Source: Podocnemis expansa (lineage: Eukaryota; Chordata; Testudines; Podocnemididae). Taken from it: a stretch of DNA of 64,000 bases. Made by a program: the position numbers and the translations under genes. Shown here one piece after another: positions 22,488 to 35,300 of this stretch. The stretch covers positions 9,861,369-9,925,368 of the forward strand of contig ML681981.1 of NCBI GenBank assembly GCA_007922195.1, given 5' to 3'. Under the pieces are notes generated by a model that worked only from the letters and a program-made list of their open reading frames with translations, was not told the origin of the DNA and did no database searches. The number at the start of each line of letters is the position of its first letter. The first letter of the stretch is position 1.

Positions 22488-23045
22488 TTTTTGCCAACTA
22501 TGGGTATCAACACTGATTTCACTCATAATTATCCATGTCCTGTCCCAACCAGCCTCAGATCTTCTGCAGAAGATTCATCAGGTCCAGGAAGAAAGGAAAG
22601 GATACTGGAGAAAGCAAAAGCAGACCACAAATGGCATGCAGATCAGCATCAACGGCAAGGTCCCAACTACTCATACAAAAGATGTGGCTCTCCATTGAGC
22701 ATCTCTGGACAGACAGGCCTACACACAAGCTGGACTTTTGATTCTTTGACCCTTTTAAGAAGCTGCAGCAGGTTAAGCTAGTCATCTTTGAACTAGAAGA
22801 ACCTTCCTTCTGAAGATTCAGTGTTTTGTGTCTCACTTTTGAAACACGACACCAAAAACCCTTTTCCTCACAGAACACAGCCACCTTCTCAACCAGTGCA
22901 GGGCCATGAGAAAAGTAAATGTGGGAGGCCTTTGGACATTGTTGACTGGAAGTGGTATTGTTCTCAGATTGCATCTAGACACCCAAGGAAAAATTCCATG
23001 CCCCTGCACTTGTACAGGCTTTCCACAGGAATCACCCTGAAAAGT
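22488..23045 (+). pseudogene. Gypsy integrase C-terminus and chromodomain-like tail
   Basis: After the insertion the coding remnant continues: FANYG near 22490, then a block reading RQGPNYSYK, then VWLSIEHLWTDRPTHKLDF (about 22680-22740) and FDPFKKLQQ. The region DWKWY near 22948 matches the position of the chromodomain that many vertebrate Gypsy integrases carry for chromatin targeting. The reading frame changes at least twice. Confidence 0.75.
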
Positions 23046-23139
23046 CTGTTCCTACATTACCTTGAGGAAGCTTCTTGGGGAAGAGATGACGTCAGGGACC
23101 ACAGTTCTTTAACCATGGTCCACAGATTTCTTTGGCACT

Positions 23140-23400
23140 GGTAAGAACCAAGCCATCACCAGTGAACTGAACTGTTGTCAGAAGATGACCTGAACTTTCA
23201 TAGCTCAGGACTCTGGGTGATTGGATCTGATAGAGTGGCTGATTGGCTCGCAGCTCCCATTTAAACCCAGCACAGGAACAGGAAGTTCTCCATGCAACTG
23301 GTTTCAACCTGCATTGGACTACTTCCTCTGCTGCCCTTGAAAGCTGACTCCCAACTCATGCTCTGACCACTTGGTCACACAGGACCAGTTCTGCTTATGA
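23140..23400 (+). repeat. 3' LTR remnant of the Gypsy element
   Basis: It shares the 71-base block at 23261-23331 (ACCCAGCACAGGAACAGGAA through ACTACTTCCTCTGC) with the 5' remnant. Outer edge approximate. Confidence 0.55.
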
Positions 23401-23990
23401 CACAGGCATAGGTTTGAAGTTCTGGTAAATCTTAATAGAATAGGTCTTAGTAGGTTCTGCCCACATAGTTTTCTGTTTCTGTGCCTTTAAAATTGTGTTA
23501 TGTGGTATTTATATGCTAAATTATCATTCTTAACATACCAAAGCTGCAAATGTTTAAAAACTATAAATAGGAGTGATGGCCTTGTTCATAGTTATTGACA
23601 CAAAAAAACTATTCCCTTTTTGTGTATGTATATAACACCATAAACATTTACTTAATTAAAACTGTTAACAAAGTAACTGTTCTTTCATTTGCTACCATCA
23701 ATCCTTATATGGACTTATGTTTCTATACTTCCAACATAACTGGAAAAAAATCCTTAGCAATTGCTTTAAACATAAACAGACTAGAGGCTATAAATTATGG
23801 ATAGACAAGAAAGTATTGAATTGTGTCCCTTTACTAAATATAGATAAGCATTAGAATGGAACAAATAGCTTCTGTAGCAGTCATCTTTTAATCTGTGAGC
23901 TCCTATAATCTTCTACTGTGCCTTGCCTCTTTTGAATCACTGCATAGTAGACAAATCCTGGAAATTCTGGGTTTCTTAATAGCATGATGC
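23401..23990. other. AT-rich non-coding stretch
   Basis: I see no gene or bounded repeat. Confidence 0.5.
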
Positions 23991-23991
23991 C

Positions 23992-24072
23992 AAGTTCCAA
24001 AGGGGCAGCTGGGTTAGTCTAGTAAAGGGGGGAGGGGGAAGGAGTCTTGTGGCACTTACAAGACTCCTTCCT
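23992..24072. mobile_element. Trimmed palindromic PLE unit
   Basis: It begins AAGTTCCAAAGGGGCAGCTGGGTTAGTCTAGTAAAG (the PLE end in - sense). AAGGAGTCTTG is followed after nine bases by CAAGACTCCTT (24039-24069), so both inverted arms are cut back to the distal CAGGACTCCTTG part. The ribozyme region is gone. Confidence 0.65.
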
Positions 24073-24907
24073 TTTTTTTTAATAGCATGACTAATTCTAG
24101 GTGGTATTTTCACATTTAGTATGTCCTCAATTGGCAGCAATATCTGCAGCTGATAGGAGTTCCTGCCTGTTAAATTTTACATATTGCTCTATATGCCCAA
24201 GAGCAGTATTATAATAAAAGTTCTTGACCTGAGGTGGATCAGCCCTGAGATTTGAGCTTTTGATCATTATTGTGCTCTGAGGAAAAACTTGCTTCAAACT
24301 TTCTGTTTGCTTCTGTGCCTCTTTAAAGTAATGCAATGAATGGGAAAACTGAACTTTGAAATATATCTACTGTGGGCACAGAAGCAAACAGATTTATCAC
24401 ATGAACTTGTTCTTTAACTCTGAAGAGTCAAAGAAGAAATGTTATAGCCCATTGAACAAATGATGGAGCTAGGTTCCTGGCTTCAGTACGCAAATATAAA
24501 CATCTGCAGTACAAAGAAGGAACAGACTACAGATCTCATGCATAGCTCTGGTGATGTCTTCACTTAGTGTGAGTTCACAGGAAAAAAAATAATGTGGCCA
24601 CACAATGGAAAGTCTTTTAAGCCTGGCACCCTTCCTTCCCCCTTCCTCCCTGACCCAAACTGTGAATCCAGTGCTGCACTTTTAACAGGAGTTTATAATC
24701 CGTGGTTCAATCCTGCCTACAGTGGTTGCAAGACCTAATACTTACTGCTGTGAGTAGTACGCTAAAATGACAGGTTGGAGCGGTCAAGATTAGGAATGTG
24801 CATCCCGGTGGATAAAAGAGCTTGCACCTTATTTTTCAACTATACTTATTTGTACCTTTAATTCTATATTTTTGTTAATTATTTAAAATCTTAAAACAGG
24901 ACTTGAC

Positions 24908-24945
24908 AAATCCTGGGCACCAGGTCACCATGGTGCCCAGGATTT
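24908..24945. repeat. Perfect 15-bp inverted repeat (hairpin)
   Basis: AAATCCTGGGCACCA (24908-24922) and TGGTGCCCAGGATTT (24931-24945) are exact complements around an eight-base spacer. It is probably the subterminal part of a small DNA transposon starting near 24896. Confidence 0.85.
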
Positions 24946-27623
24946 AGCCACTTGTGCCTAGCAGTGCCATGGCAGCCAGGGAGGTGAACACCCCCTGGAG
25001 CTTAAAAAAAGAACCGGCATCACTGAAAATGTCTCTTTCTCTCCTCCCACCCATACCACGGCTGAAAGTGCTGACACCAACAGCTTTGGGGGGGGGGACT
25101 CTGTGCACTCTGCACCATTGTCAGAAGAAGCAGTGGCAGCAGTCTTTTGGTGGTGGGGAACCCTTGGCTGCCTCACATTAATGGGGACCTCACTTTTTGG
25201 GCTGGACCCTACGTGTACAGCAGATTTGTCTGAAAAAAGCTTTTCTTGGAGAAAAGATTGTAGCTCATCTTAAAAAACACAATGGCAGTTATAACCCTGA
25301 TTTTAATTGCTTTTGTCTCTTATGAATTGTATGTTAATCTAATTTTGTATTTAATATTTACCACAACTGTGTACTAGAGCATGCTGACTTCAGCTTGGAG
25401 GTCTGAATCAGTTGTATCTTAATTTAAATGCAGATTTTGGATAGGAACCAGATAATTTCCCCTCTAACAAAACTGCTGCTGTAGAATTAAATCTACATTA
25501 AATCTTAGCAAAATTATTCTAAGCTATGCTCGAAATAATGTTTGAGTTTGAGATGACCACTCACAAATTTCACCCCATGTTTAAATTAAATTATTGTTAA
25601 GTAGATAATAGTTTAAAAATCAAAGATTTTACAAATATTAATATATTCTCTACTTGCTACTTGAAACAACTTTTTATGATTTTAAGAATTTCTGTACAAC
25701 ACAAATGAAAATAATTGCTTTAGCAGGTCATGTGTTTTACACAAGTAAGTAAAACAACTCTATGCATGACTTGTTTTAATAAAATAGGTAACCTGACTCT
25801 GAGTGTGATTTCTAGTTAAAAAATAAAAATGAGAAAAACAAAATCCCTAACATATATCATTTTTCTCATTATATATCAAAATTTCTAGATCTAAAATAAT
25901 ATAGAAATAATTGTAAAATCACTATTGCTAGACAAATACCTAGGTCTGTCAAGAACTTCTATATTTTTAATTCTTCATTCAGTAGTCTATGGAATGGTGA
26001 AACTTGCCTTTATGTGAAAAGCCAATACAAGGCTTGTTCAATGGTTAAATCCTGTTTGTTAGGGTTCAAGTGGAACTCAGCTGGCTCTCTGTAGAAGGGT
26101 GAAAGTCACTCAGAGAGGCCAGATGAGTAATCAAAGTATATGGAAGGTATTCAGGTGACACCATGATAAGGGCAATATTAGAGCCAATGTAGATCAGAGT
26201 ACAAGGTAATTATTTCATTGTGCTGTACAGTTGACTGACTGCATAATTCTAGTTTTTAGATATATTTGTTAAAATCTAAGCATTTGTCATTTATTTTATG
26301 CAGGAGGATGATTGACGTAGTATTTTACTCACCTCATAATCATTAAATAATAGCCAGATTATAGGCCTGTGGAGTACAGAAGGCACCAGAAACCTTCTCT
26401 TGTATGGCCTGGTTTCAGTGGGAATACTTTTGCAAATAGTTGCCCACTATATTAAGTGTTTGCAAAGTCAGGGCCTCAAGAATCCATCAAACTTTACCCT
26501 AAAGTGAATAGTATTGTCATTTTATTGCTTATTTCAAGCTGTTCATTGTCTAGGTTGAATATGGTAAAAATGCTTTTCTTGGTATTAAGATCCTTTTATT
26601 GGGATGTCTTAATTAGGAATTGAGCTGGATCCTTTAAACATCAGAATTACACCTCATCTTACCTAATCAAACATTCTAAAAAATGTGAGGTATATTTCTC
26701 CTATTTGGGCATAAGTTTGTGCCATTAGTATTCACAGGAATTACATATGTTGAAGGCAGAGTTTTCCCCAGAGCAAATGAAATTTAAAATTAAGGACACT
26801 ACATGAAATAATACCCTTTTGCACTTAAATTTTATGTAATTTTCCTTTTCAGAGATAGTCAGATTCAGCACAGCAGTGTTGTAGCCTGTAGGGAAAGCAG
26901 AGACAAATATGACATTTTGTGCAGAAATCAAATATGGTCATGGAGGAACCCTCCTTCTTGTTAATGCATTTATTGCTCAAATAGAGTCAGAAAAAATAAC
27001 TGTAAGGAAATAAATGGAAATGCCAAACCTAGACTTTTGCACTTGCTGAAAAAGTCAACATGAATATTTCCATTGTTATTTAGGTGAATTTGTTTGGGCC
27101 TTTGACATGTTGTAGAGGTACCTATGGAGTTTCCTGAGACAAGAAGTAAATTTGATTACTTCACAGCATGAAAATACCATAAAATATACATAACAGATCA
27201 TATCAGCAGTTAAAACGGAGCCTTCAGAGTCCTTCTCTGTTCCCCCTACTCTGCTATAGCCCTTGCTTCCTCTCTGTTCCATCTCACAGTCTCACCAGTG
27301 TTGGTGTGAGAACTGATCCTATGTCAAATCTGTCGTATAGAATAACCACATATCTCTACTAAATCAAATCTACAAAACAGACCAGGCCAAAAAATCTATC
27401 TACTTCTGAATTTCTCTCCCCTTCCCTTCTGCCTGAATGTTTTATTTCTGTGTAAGTGAAGGGAGAATCCGAGCCAGTGTAAAGCAGGAGTAACTCCCAT
27501 GAAGTACATGGGCAAGTACTGGTGCACAGTATTCCACATTTATGTTTTCACTGTCCTGCAATGCAGCGTTTGGCCCCCATCCCTCACGGGTGAATTCCAG
27601 TTATTAACACTGTATCCAGCTTT

Positions 27624-27646
27624 GAGAGAGAGAGAGAGAGAGAGAG
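27624..27646. repeat. (GA)n microsatellite
   Basis: About eleven uninterrupted GA units. Confidence 0.95.
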
Positions 27647-27830
27647 GAGTTTGATGTCTCAAGGGCTCTAGCTAGTCCTGACACTGCTTTCAAAATCTTT
27701 CCATGATAGTTTTCTTTACGTTTGCCACATGCAAACAAGTATGCATGTTTTTGGTTGATAAAGATAACTGATGATATCATACGCTCAGATTTCTGTAAGA
27801 CATTTTACATAGTCCTGCATGAGACAAGGT

Positions 27831-27940
27831 GGCTAAGGTGATATCTTTTATTGGACAGCTTCTACTGGTGAGAAAGAGAGTTTTCAAGCTTACATAGAGC
27901 TCTTCTTCAGGTCTTGAAAATATACTCAGAGTGTCAAAGT
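27831..27940 (-). mobile_element. PLE-like terminal repeat, second family
   Basis: On the + strand it begins GAGACAAGGTGGCTAAGGTG and passes through TTTTATTGGACAGCTTCTAC to TCTTCTTCAGGTCTTG, then ATACTCAGAGTGTCAAAG. On the - strand the core CTGAAGA (27910-27904) is followed by AGAGCTC...AGCTT and GAAA (27885-27882), a hammerhead-like arrangement with N7 = A. The stem II closing base pair is degraded to a wobble. Confidence 0.7.
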
Positions 27941-28088
27941 CATGCATGATGTTCTGATGAAAATATTAGCAATTCTGGGAAACTGTCATTTATTGAGGCT
28001 GTTTCAGGAGGGTCCCAGATGTATCTGTTCTTCACCTGCTGGTATTCAATTTCTTCATCAGCGATTTGAAAGGAATATAAAATTATTA

Positions 28089-28200
28089 CCGTATATCATC
28101 GTGTATAAGCCGAGAATTTTGTGCCTGAAAATTGGCTTCAAAACAGGCACTTGGCTTGTACTCAAGAGAATACAGTAGACAGCCCCAGACAGCCCTTTTA
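28089..28200 (+). mobile_element. Left end of a DNA transposon (CCGTATAT family)
   Basis: CCGTATATCATCGTGTATAAGCCGAGAATTTT followed by AAATTGGCTTCAAAACAGG resembles the end of a widespread reptile DNA transposon that begins CCGTATATACTCG and contains TATAAGCCGA. An internal partial inverse (TTGGCTTGTACTC...ATACAGTA) follows. The GC-rich 28200-28440 segment may be its interior or a separate insertion. Confidence 0.45.
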
Positions 28201-28451
28201 CTGACCATGCGGCAGGGTGGAGCCCCAGTGTTGCTGGGCAGCCATCTTGGGCAGTTGGCTGGGGCTGGAGGAAGGAGGGGACCCCAGTATCTGGAGCAGC
28301 CAAGTAAGGGGGCCTTGGGGGGGGGGGTTGGCCTGGACATTGAGGAGGGGATTCAGGGAGGCCAGGGAAGCGGCAGCAGGGCTTGGGCATTTAGGGAGAG
28401 GTCAGGGAGTCTGGGGAAAGTGGCAGGAGGGCCCGGGGTTTCTGGGGGATT

Positions 28452-28768
28452 AAATAGGAAACTTGGGTTTTTTCTTTATTCAACAGGTGTTTTGACCTCA
28501 ACTTCCGCTATGTGATGTTCTCTACTGTTTGAATCTAAATAACTGCTTTGATTTGCTGTAACAGTCTGACCTGATCCTATGGCTTACACGTTCCTGCATT
28601 TATTTTCCCCACTTTCTGTAAATTCCCCATCTTCACATCTGATGAAGTAGAAATTTTCTCCCATGAAATCTCATGTGATAAATTAATTTGTTCATCTTTA
28701 AAAGTGCTGCAAGATGACTCCTTTGTTTTGCTGAACTAGATTAAGATGGCTACCCCTCTGAACATAGA
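28452..28768 (+). mobile_element. Penelope-like element 3' end, + orientation
   Basis: It starts with the last ten or so codons of the GIY-YIG gene (GFFLYSTGV wording, near 28464-28490; compare the GFFSHYNR end of the copy at 53895). It continues through the 3' untranslated region (TTTGATTTGCTGTAACAGTC, TGACCTGATCCTATGG) to the hammerhead-like core and the CTACCCCTCTGAAC end. It shows that the tail repeat and the GIY-YIG gene belong to one element, with the ribozyme in the sense direction. Confidence 0.75.
28639..28668 (+). ncRNA. Hammerhead-like core in PLE tail (stem II damaged)
   Basis: CTGATGA (28639-28645) and GAAA (28665-28668) are both intact. Stem II (AGTAGAAATTTTCTCCCAT) is weakened by two changes in the left strand. 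TCTCATGTGATAAA follows, with no U-H site after a stem III. Confidence 0.55.
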
Positions 28769-31269
28769 GGAAGCTCTTTAATATAGCATAGAAAGCTATA
28801 TTGAGATCTACTGATTGGAAACTGAAGTTAGACACATTCAAATTTTAAATAAGGCAAAAATAATTAACACCGTTGGTAATTAGCCATTGGAAAAACTTAA
28901 TGTAGGAACATGGCGGGGTCTTCATCTTTAAAAATCTTTAAAATTGGTTATCTTTTTAAAAGATATGCTATAACTCAACCAGAAGTTATGGGCTAGATGC
29001 AGAAAACACTGGGTGAGGTTCTTTAGCCTGTTTCTGCCAGAAGTCAGTAGTGATAGGATGCAAATTCAATAAGCTTCCTTTTCAGTGTACATAACTGGTC
29101 ATTTCTTGAACTCCTGGAATCTGTAGTTTGTGAAGGAACATACTGTACATTCACTGTTGTTTGTTTGGGTACCATTTAGTATTTGACAGCCCATATTAAT
29201 AGTGGATCTGTTTACATTTATAAGGCTGTCTGCTAAGGAAAAGCATTTCTTTTAATGAAAATTTATATTTGGAAGAAAGTAATTGCAGAAGGACCATCAA
29301 ACTGTGTAATCCATCCATTTTTGTTGGCTTAAATAAATTACAAAAGAAATTAATATTCTGTGTCTTAAATGGAATTCACCCTAGTGCTGAGGGCCAGCAG
29401 AGAGCCTTTAATGGTGCTTGAATTGGATCTAAGTGCAGCTGAAGTTCACCTGGGAAAAGCAAAATTCTCAATACTTAAGATAGTTTAGCGTAAATAAATC
29501 AAGTCTTGTTTGAATCATAATTTGTTATTTTCATTGTTTTCGTGCATCTAAAAGCTCAATGCCTGTATTTATTTTAAAGTTGACACAAATAATGCAAGGA
29601 AAACTGAGAAATCATAAGTCAAATATTCTAACAAAAATACATATTAGTGCTTCAAATTTATCTCAATAGGATAAACAGGCAGCTATGCCTACAGATGTGA
29701 ATGACTGACAATTTATCTGGAATGAGCTTTTCCTCAGGTATAACAAATTTTCATAAAGTTCCTGACAACCAGTGTCAAGATACCCCAAAGTATTTTTTCA
29801 TCTTATGTCTTTCCATTTTTCTTCATACAGTATTGAAACTGCACCCACAGGAACTCCTTTTGTAGCTCAAACATCTCACAGCCATTAAACAGCAGGACAA
29901 ATGCTTAGTGCTGTTTAAGTTAGAATGCTCCTTGTAAAGGTAAATTTTTGCTCTGGCCACTATAGCCGCAGAAGGCATTACCTACAGCAGAAATTGTGTA
30001 GTTCTACTTCTGCAACTGGCAGGATTCCAGCATCCTTTGAACAAGGTCAGCATCTCCCTCTTTGAAATGGCTCACTGCACTACAGCACACTGTGGGGTTT
30101 GAAGATCAGGAGTGGGAACAAAATAAGAGTAGAAGCAGCAAATCTGTAGCTTTCTCGTCTTCCTATCATACTCAACGATGACTATGGAGGAGGTAGCACG
30201 TTAGCTTGGCAATGAGAAGCAAGTCCAGCATTTTAAATAGACTCTGTGACAGTTGGGGCATGAGAAATTGGAGAGCTGCTTTACATTGTACCATTGAAGA
30301 TGGTGCTGTTGATACGCTGTCTCAGTGTGTGCGTCAACTGCCTGGGTAGAATCAAACATGTAGATTTCCATTTACATCTGTTGCTGGCAACTTCTTCCAC
30401 ACATGGTTCCTGTCTCAAGGACTTTATGCTCTGATTTAAGAGAAGACCCTACTCTGCATGGACACAGATCCAATGGCTTCAAATCAAATGCCTCATTTCT
30501 ATTCTCTGAGGTTTACCTGTCTTCTGGTCTTGAAGTTTTAAATCATCTTGTAGAAAATAGCCTACAGTCATTGCGTCACCTGACAATGATTAAGGAGCTC
30601 TTAAAACTCAAAAAACAGCTTCTTAAGTTTCATACCATCATGAAGAAGTCCTTGCCAACAGAACAAATCCAATATAATTGGAGCGATGGTATATAATTGT
30701 CTTTCATTTTTTCTCTATTAGTATTTCCCCCTTTTATTTTCTTATTTCTTTTCTGTTATGAATTTACTCTGGTTTAAAATTTCCTGCTTTTCTCTTCCTC
30801 TTTTTTATGTTTTTGATTTTCTTTTGATTTTAATGTTTTCTTCAGTATCTTATGCATTTCCTCCTTTTGCCCCTGTAATTTGTCTCTTTAAATTAGTATT
30901 GTTTGTCTTTCAGACTTATCTTTACTCCTTCACTGCTGGTTTTCTCTTTTTCTCTTTTCTCTTCATGGCAGAAGCTGTCAGGAATTTCTTGCCTTTGGAC
31001 TATTTATGTTGTCATCTGCTCGTACTCTGCAGACTATGTGATACACAGCTCCGTAGCAGAGGGAATTGCAGACAGCACACTTGAAGACAAAGATGTTCTG
31101 AGTAGCAGCTGAAGAAACACACCAAATTTTTCAGTACAGAAATTTTCAGAAATTTATCAGCATTTTCTATAAAAGGGACAAGTCCTTTTTAAAAATCTAG
31201 ATGTGGAGTTGCCTGCTTTGTCAACTTACTGCTCTAGTTTTGTTCCTTCCCAAATATAATATATAGTTA
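28769..31269. other. Non-coding stretch
   Basis: Open stretches at 30403-30696 (97 codons) and 30758-31084 (108 codons, rich in F, L and Y from T-rich DNA) show no family resemblance. They lack coding-like composition, and I do not call them genes. No bounded repeat was found. Confidence 0.45.
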
Positions 31270-31560
31270 CCTTTTAGGATTGGTCAAAAATTTTCCAGTA
31301 ACTTTTTTCATTTAAAAAAAAGGGGTTTTTTTTCTCCTGCAAAGTAGAAATTTCAGATTTTCATGGAAAAAGCAAAAATTAATCCATTTTAAGCAACTGA
31401 AAAATTACGGACTTGGTGCAAATAGCCAAACAAAAAAAAAAGTTTCAGTGAAAATCCCAAAGATTCCAAAAACATTTTTTTAGCAGAAATTGGAAGAAAA
31501 AACATTGTTTTTCCCCAATGAAAAATGTCAACAAGAATCAGTTTTCAATGAACTGTAACT
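31270..31560. mobile_element. Possible A/T-rich MITE remnant
   Basis: GGTCAAAAATTTTCCAG near 31283 and the repeated motifs AAATTTCAGATTTTCATGG, AAAATCCCAAAG and TTTTTCCCCAATGAAAAA resemble reptile hAT-like MITEs with CTAGGGCTGGTCAAAA ends. The outer ends are not clear. Confidence 0.3.
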
Positions 31561-32093
31561 GTACAGTACTGGCTAAATCAAATCACTTCCACCCAGAATG
31601 ATCTCTTGATGGATATCCAAAAGTGGTAGGCAACGAATAAACTGTAAATGTATATGATGAATTTACACTGATGCTGCCTTGAGTAGCTACAGTTCTGAGG
31701 TAGAATAATTATTTGTTGGAATGTAATTTAGCAAACATAGAGATTCAAGGTATTTACTAGTTTGATTTACTCACGAGAGTCACATTATTCTTGTTCACAG
31801 GGGTTAAAGTAAGCCAGAATGCCCTGGAATGCAGTTCCAGGGCCCACAAATTTTAGGGGCCAGATTTCCAGGTGCCTGAAAAATAGAAGAATCAGGCAGA
31901 ATGCATGTTCAGCCCTGCCCTGGCCCAGGAGCTGCAGCTAGGCTGGGGGAGTTTTCAAATCTCCCTCCCTGAGCATGCTCAGATGCATGCTCAGGGGAGG
32001 AGCGGCCTGGCCAGGGACCATGGGAGGTCACTGAGTCCAGTCATCTGCATTCATGCCAGGACCAAGTACTTTCTAGGGGGGTGTAGGAGGCAG

Positions 32094-32255
32094 CATGTGA
32101 AGCTGGGATGGGGGGTAAGGGGGTAGAGGGGCCAATATGTGAGACCAGGATTGGGGCCAGGGGGTTGGCAAAGGCAGAGTGTGAGGCTGGGATCGAGGTC
32201 AGGGAGGTGCAGAGGGGTGGAGGGGGTAGCGTGTGAGGCCAGGATCAGGGCAAGT
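32094..32255. repeat. Degenerate G-rich minisatellite
   Basis: Units of about 42-50 bases recur, each carrying a GTGTGAGRCYRGGATYRGGG-type core (32131-32160, 32177-32205, 32229-32255 approximately), separated by GGGGGT/GCAGAGGGG spacers. Confidence 0.6.
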
Positions 32256-32399
32256 ATTTTTATGCAGTGATAACCAATGCATATGGTACTGAGAAGTGGT
32301 TGCAAATGCCTACCTGGGCTGCGGCCGGCACATGCATGAAGGGGCCTGGACAATATGGGAGGAGGCCCCAGAGATTAGAAAGGTTCTGGGGCCCATCAA

Positions 32400-35300
32400 C
32401 TTATACTTTAATCACTGTTTGTTCACCTTGAAAAGAGAAGGCAGTAACAGCAAGGGCTACACACAGCCACCTCCATATGTAAAGAAACTTCTAACAGAGT
32501 ATCCAGTTTTGAAGCCAGAAATAAAGCTCTTTTTCTCACCTTTGATCTTTTTGTTTCTCAGCACACTGCATATACCCCCCTATTCTCAGCTGGAACAACT
32601 CTCATCTCAGAGTCTCCAGCTCTTGATCTAATGGAGCTAATTGTTCTCAGTAGTTAGCATCACATTTACCCTTCTGGGCAGCTGCTCTTGTAACACAGAG
32701 TAACTCAAATAAATTTATCAATGTCCACTGGAAGTGGATTCTCTGCAAGTCTCCATCCATATGTAAGAGCATGTTCAACCCACATGTTTAACCCTTTATG
32801 CCTGTCTAGTGCATTTGACATACCAACCTGTACTGGATACTTAGCAAGTGTCTCCATGGAAGTGTTCAGTTCAGAGTATGCATAGGTATCTCATTATGGT
32901 CTTTGCAATAGCAGTACTAATGGAGTAACCTGTATTTTTAATTTGGTGAAACTTTTGTAGTGAACAGGCTCCATTGCACTTTCCTGTCTCAAGCTTTGCA
33001 ATTTGCTTTCTGCAGAAATCTGCTGCTGATGCTATTTAGATTCCCTGAGCCTCTAAATTTGTTTATCTCTTATTGCTGAATACTAACAACAGGTTTTGGG
33101 AAGTTTGTTGACAAAAAAAAAAAACAAAAAACCTCCCACATTTCTTATGTATATTGAAGCCTGTTTTCTTCTTCTGACAAAGAAAAAGTTAATCAATGGT
33201 GATCTGAAGTTGGTATGACTGTGCCTTCGAGGCACATCATAGATTTTAATCTCAATTAACATATATATGTTATAAATATTATATTTTATGTATATATAAA
33301 AAGCAGATTATGGTGCTGTCGTTACATTCAATGTTGCTGTGTGGGAGGGTTCTTTTTAAAAATACTGCATAAGTTTAAATCACAATGGTAGTAACTAAAT
33401 CTTTTTGTAAATCGTATTACACATCTCAACACAACATCTGTCAGTACAACAGCAGCTTCAGACAATACCGTACTCACTGCCATAGGTCAATAAAAATCAC
33501 ATGTGAAGATACTTTTTGCACAGTTAAAAATCCTAGTTAAGAGTGTGCGTTTTAACTGCTTTTGTCAAGAGTTTTTGAAACAGGCTGATTCTGAGATAAA
33601 AATTATTGCTGTCTACCTGTGACAAGGGGAAATTGCCTGTTTCAAGAGGATGAGCCCAATTAAACGGAAGGTTTGAGTAGCTAACATGATGCATAAACAT
33701 TTTCGGAGTAGCTTTTCTCTTTGTACAAGAATAAAGTTAAACTAAACTATTTTGGGAGGTGAAGGGGAGGGGAGGTTCTTACTTTACGTGTAGGAGTTTG
33801 TCAGTAAGCCAAATCAGAAAGTGATAATACAGAGCTTTCTTGAAGTTTAAGCAGCTTTCTTGAAGTATAATTTGAGGGTGAAGTCTAGCCCCAATGATGT
33901 AATTGGTAAGACTTCTATCCACTTCAGTGGAGCCAAAATTTCACCTTAACATTTTTTTTGAGCTAGTGTTTATTTTGAGGATTTATGGTATTTGCAGGAA
34001 TGATTCAATAAAATCACCTCCTTCCTGCTCCTCTTTCTCGAAGACTTAGGAGCTTAATCTTGTTGGTAGCTGTTCCAGTGGATTTATCATGAAGTAGCAG
34101 GTCTGGCCTGTGACATCAGTATTATGTAGGGAGATGCCTGCCTAATCACTGGGAAAATAAAAGAAAAATTTATGCATCACTACTGGAACCTTGCGATGAT
34201 TTCATAGAAAAGTATTCCAATAAAGAGCAAATTCTTCTGTCAGATATATTAAGAGGTTATTGAGAAGCAGAAGTAGTTTGTGCAGCTAAGAAAATTCAAT
34301 AATAAAACAAATCAGAAGATTTAAATACAATTAACAGAACCAATCAAATAATACTGAACTGAAGTCAGCTTTCACATAAGAAGCAACCTGAATATTTGCA
34401 TGACTTCAGTTTTAATGATCAGAAGTTTTAATCTCTGACCCTTTTCCTGTTTTCTGAATTGCATGGTTCAGAAGCATCCCTTTTTTCATTCTTTCCAGCA
34501 TTTCTTTGAAATATAATAGCAAATAACAATGGGGAACCTAACATTTTCAAGTTGAGCAACAATGAACTCTGCAGCTTGTATTTAAAGCCCAACAGAAAGG
34601 TTTGAAAAGCAGTCAAAATATTATGTATACATTACGAACAGTATTAACCAACTAGCAATCAGTTGATGTGTTAATTGCCCACCTGTTTGTTTGCCTTCAA
34701 GCCACTAGTGAGACTTTTTGTCAGCAATAATTATATTCTTCCAAGCTAATAAAGTAGAATTGGTATGTTTGGTTATTAGTCAGAATTCACATTTTTTCAT
34801 ATATTTATCTCTAGACTTGACTTATATCCATGTCGTTTATATTATAAATTTTAAACTTTTTATTACTTAGGTTGTTTTAGGTCCTTTTTGCTCAACAGCA
34901 GTTTATGCAGTATTTACTCACGTATAGTATAAATAATAGAAAAATAGCTCAATAACTGTTGCAATAGAATTAATAAGGACTTAGATTATATTAACCACTA
35001 ATGATATGAATTAAGAGAAGTCTAATTAATTTATTATTTGTATTTCAGAATTCTAATAAAATTATTGGCTCCCAAATACAAGAATTACTGGAACCAATAG
35101 AAAGATTTACATATTCACAGTACATTTTACTGAGTTATTAAATTACTGGGCAGTGGTCAGATAAATTATCACATTCTAGCTAACAAGAGTTGACAGGCAG
35201 CTACAATACAAGGACTCACTTGCTGAGATTCAGTTACTAAGATACATTGACCCAATTTATATTCAAATCAGATTCTTATAACCAGAATCCAGAAATTGTA

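Larger units (their letters stand above)
19240..23400 (+). mobile_element. Ty3/Gypsy (chromodomain-type) retrotransposon, inactivated
   Basis: On the + strand the order is LTR remnant, gag with a CCHC zinc knuckle, RNase H region, integrase, chromodomain-like tail, LTR remnant. This is the layout of vertebrate Sushi-like Ty3/Gypsy elements. The LTR identity rests on a 71-base block at 19393-19463 repeated at 23261-23331 at roughly 80% identity by eye, so the insertion is old. Protease and most of the reverse transcriptase are missing between the zinc knuckle and RNase H. A foreign segment (20393-20700) and a palindromic PLE unit (22283-22487) interrupt it. All frames are broken. Confidence 0.85.
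24073..27830. other. AT-rich non-coding stretch with minor repeats
   Basis: I see no gene. A G10 run lies near 25087. The segment 24896-25215 is GC-richer and starts with a hairpin (listed), perhaps a small DNA transposon. Elsewhere it is unique AT-rich sequence. Confidence 0.5.

Noticed and set aside
28132..28515. 127-codon frame as a gene
   Set aside because: It runs from GC-rich repeat sequence into the last codons of a PLE endonuclease remnant, so it is an accidental fusion.
30403..31084. 97- and 108-codon frames as host exons
   Set aside because: No family resemblance; the second is a T-rich run translating to F/L/Y/S, and no splice sites or homologous motif support an exon.
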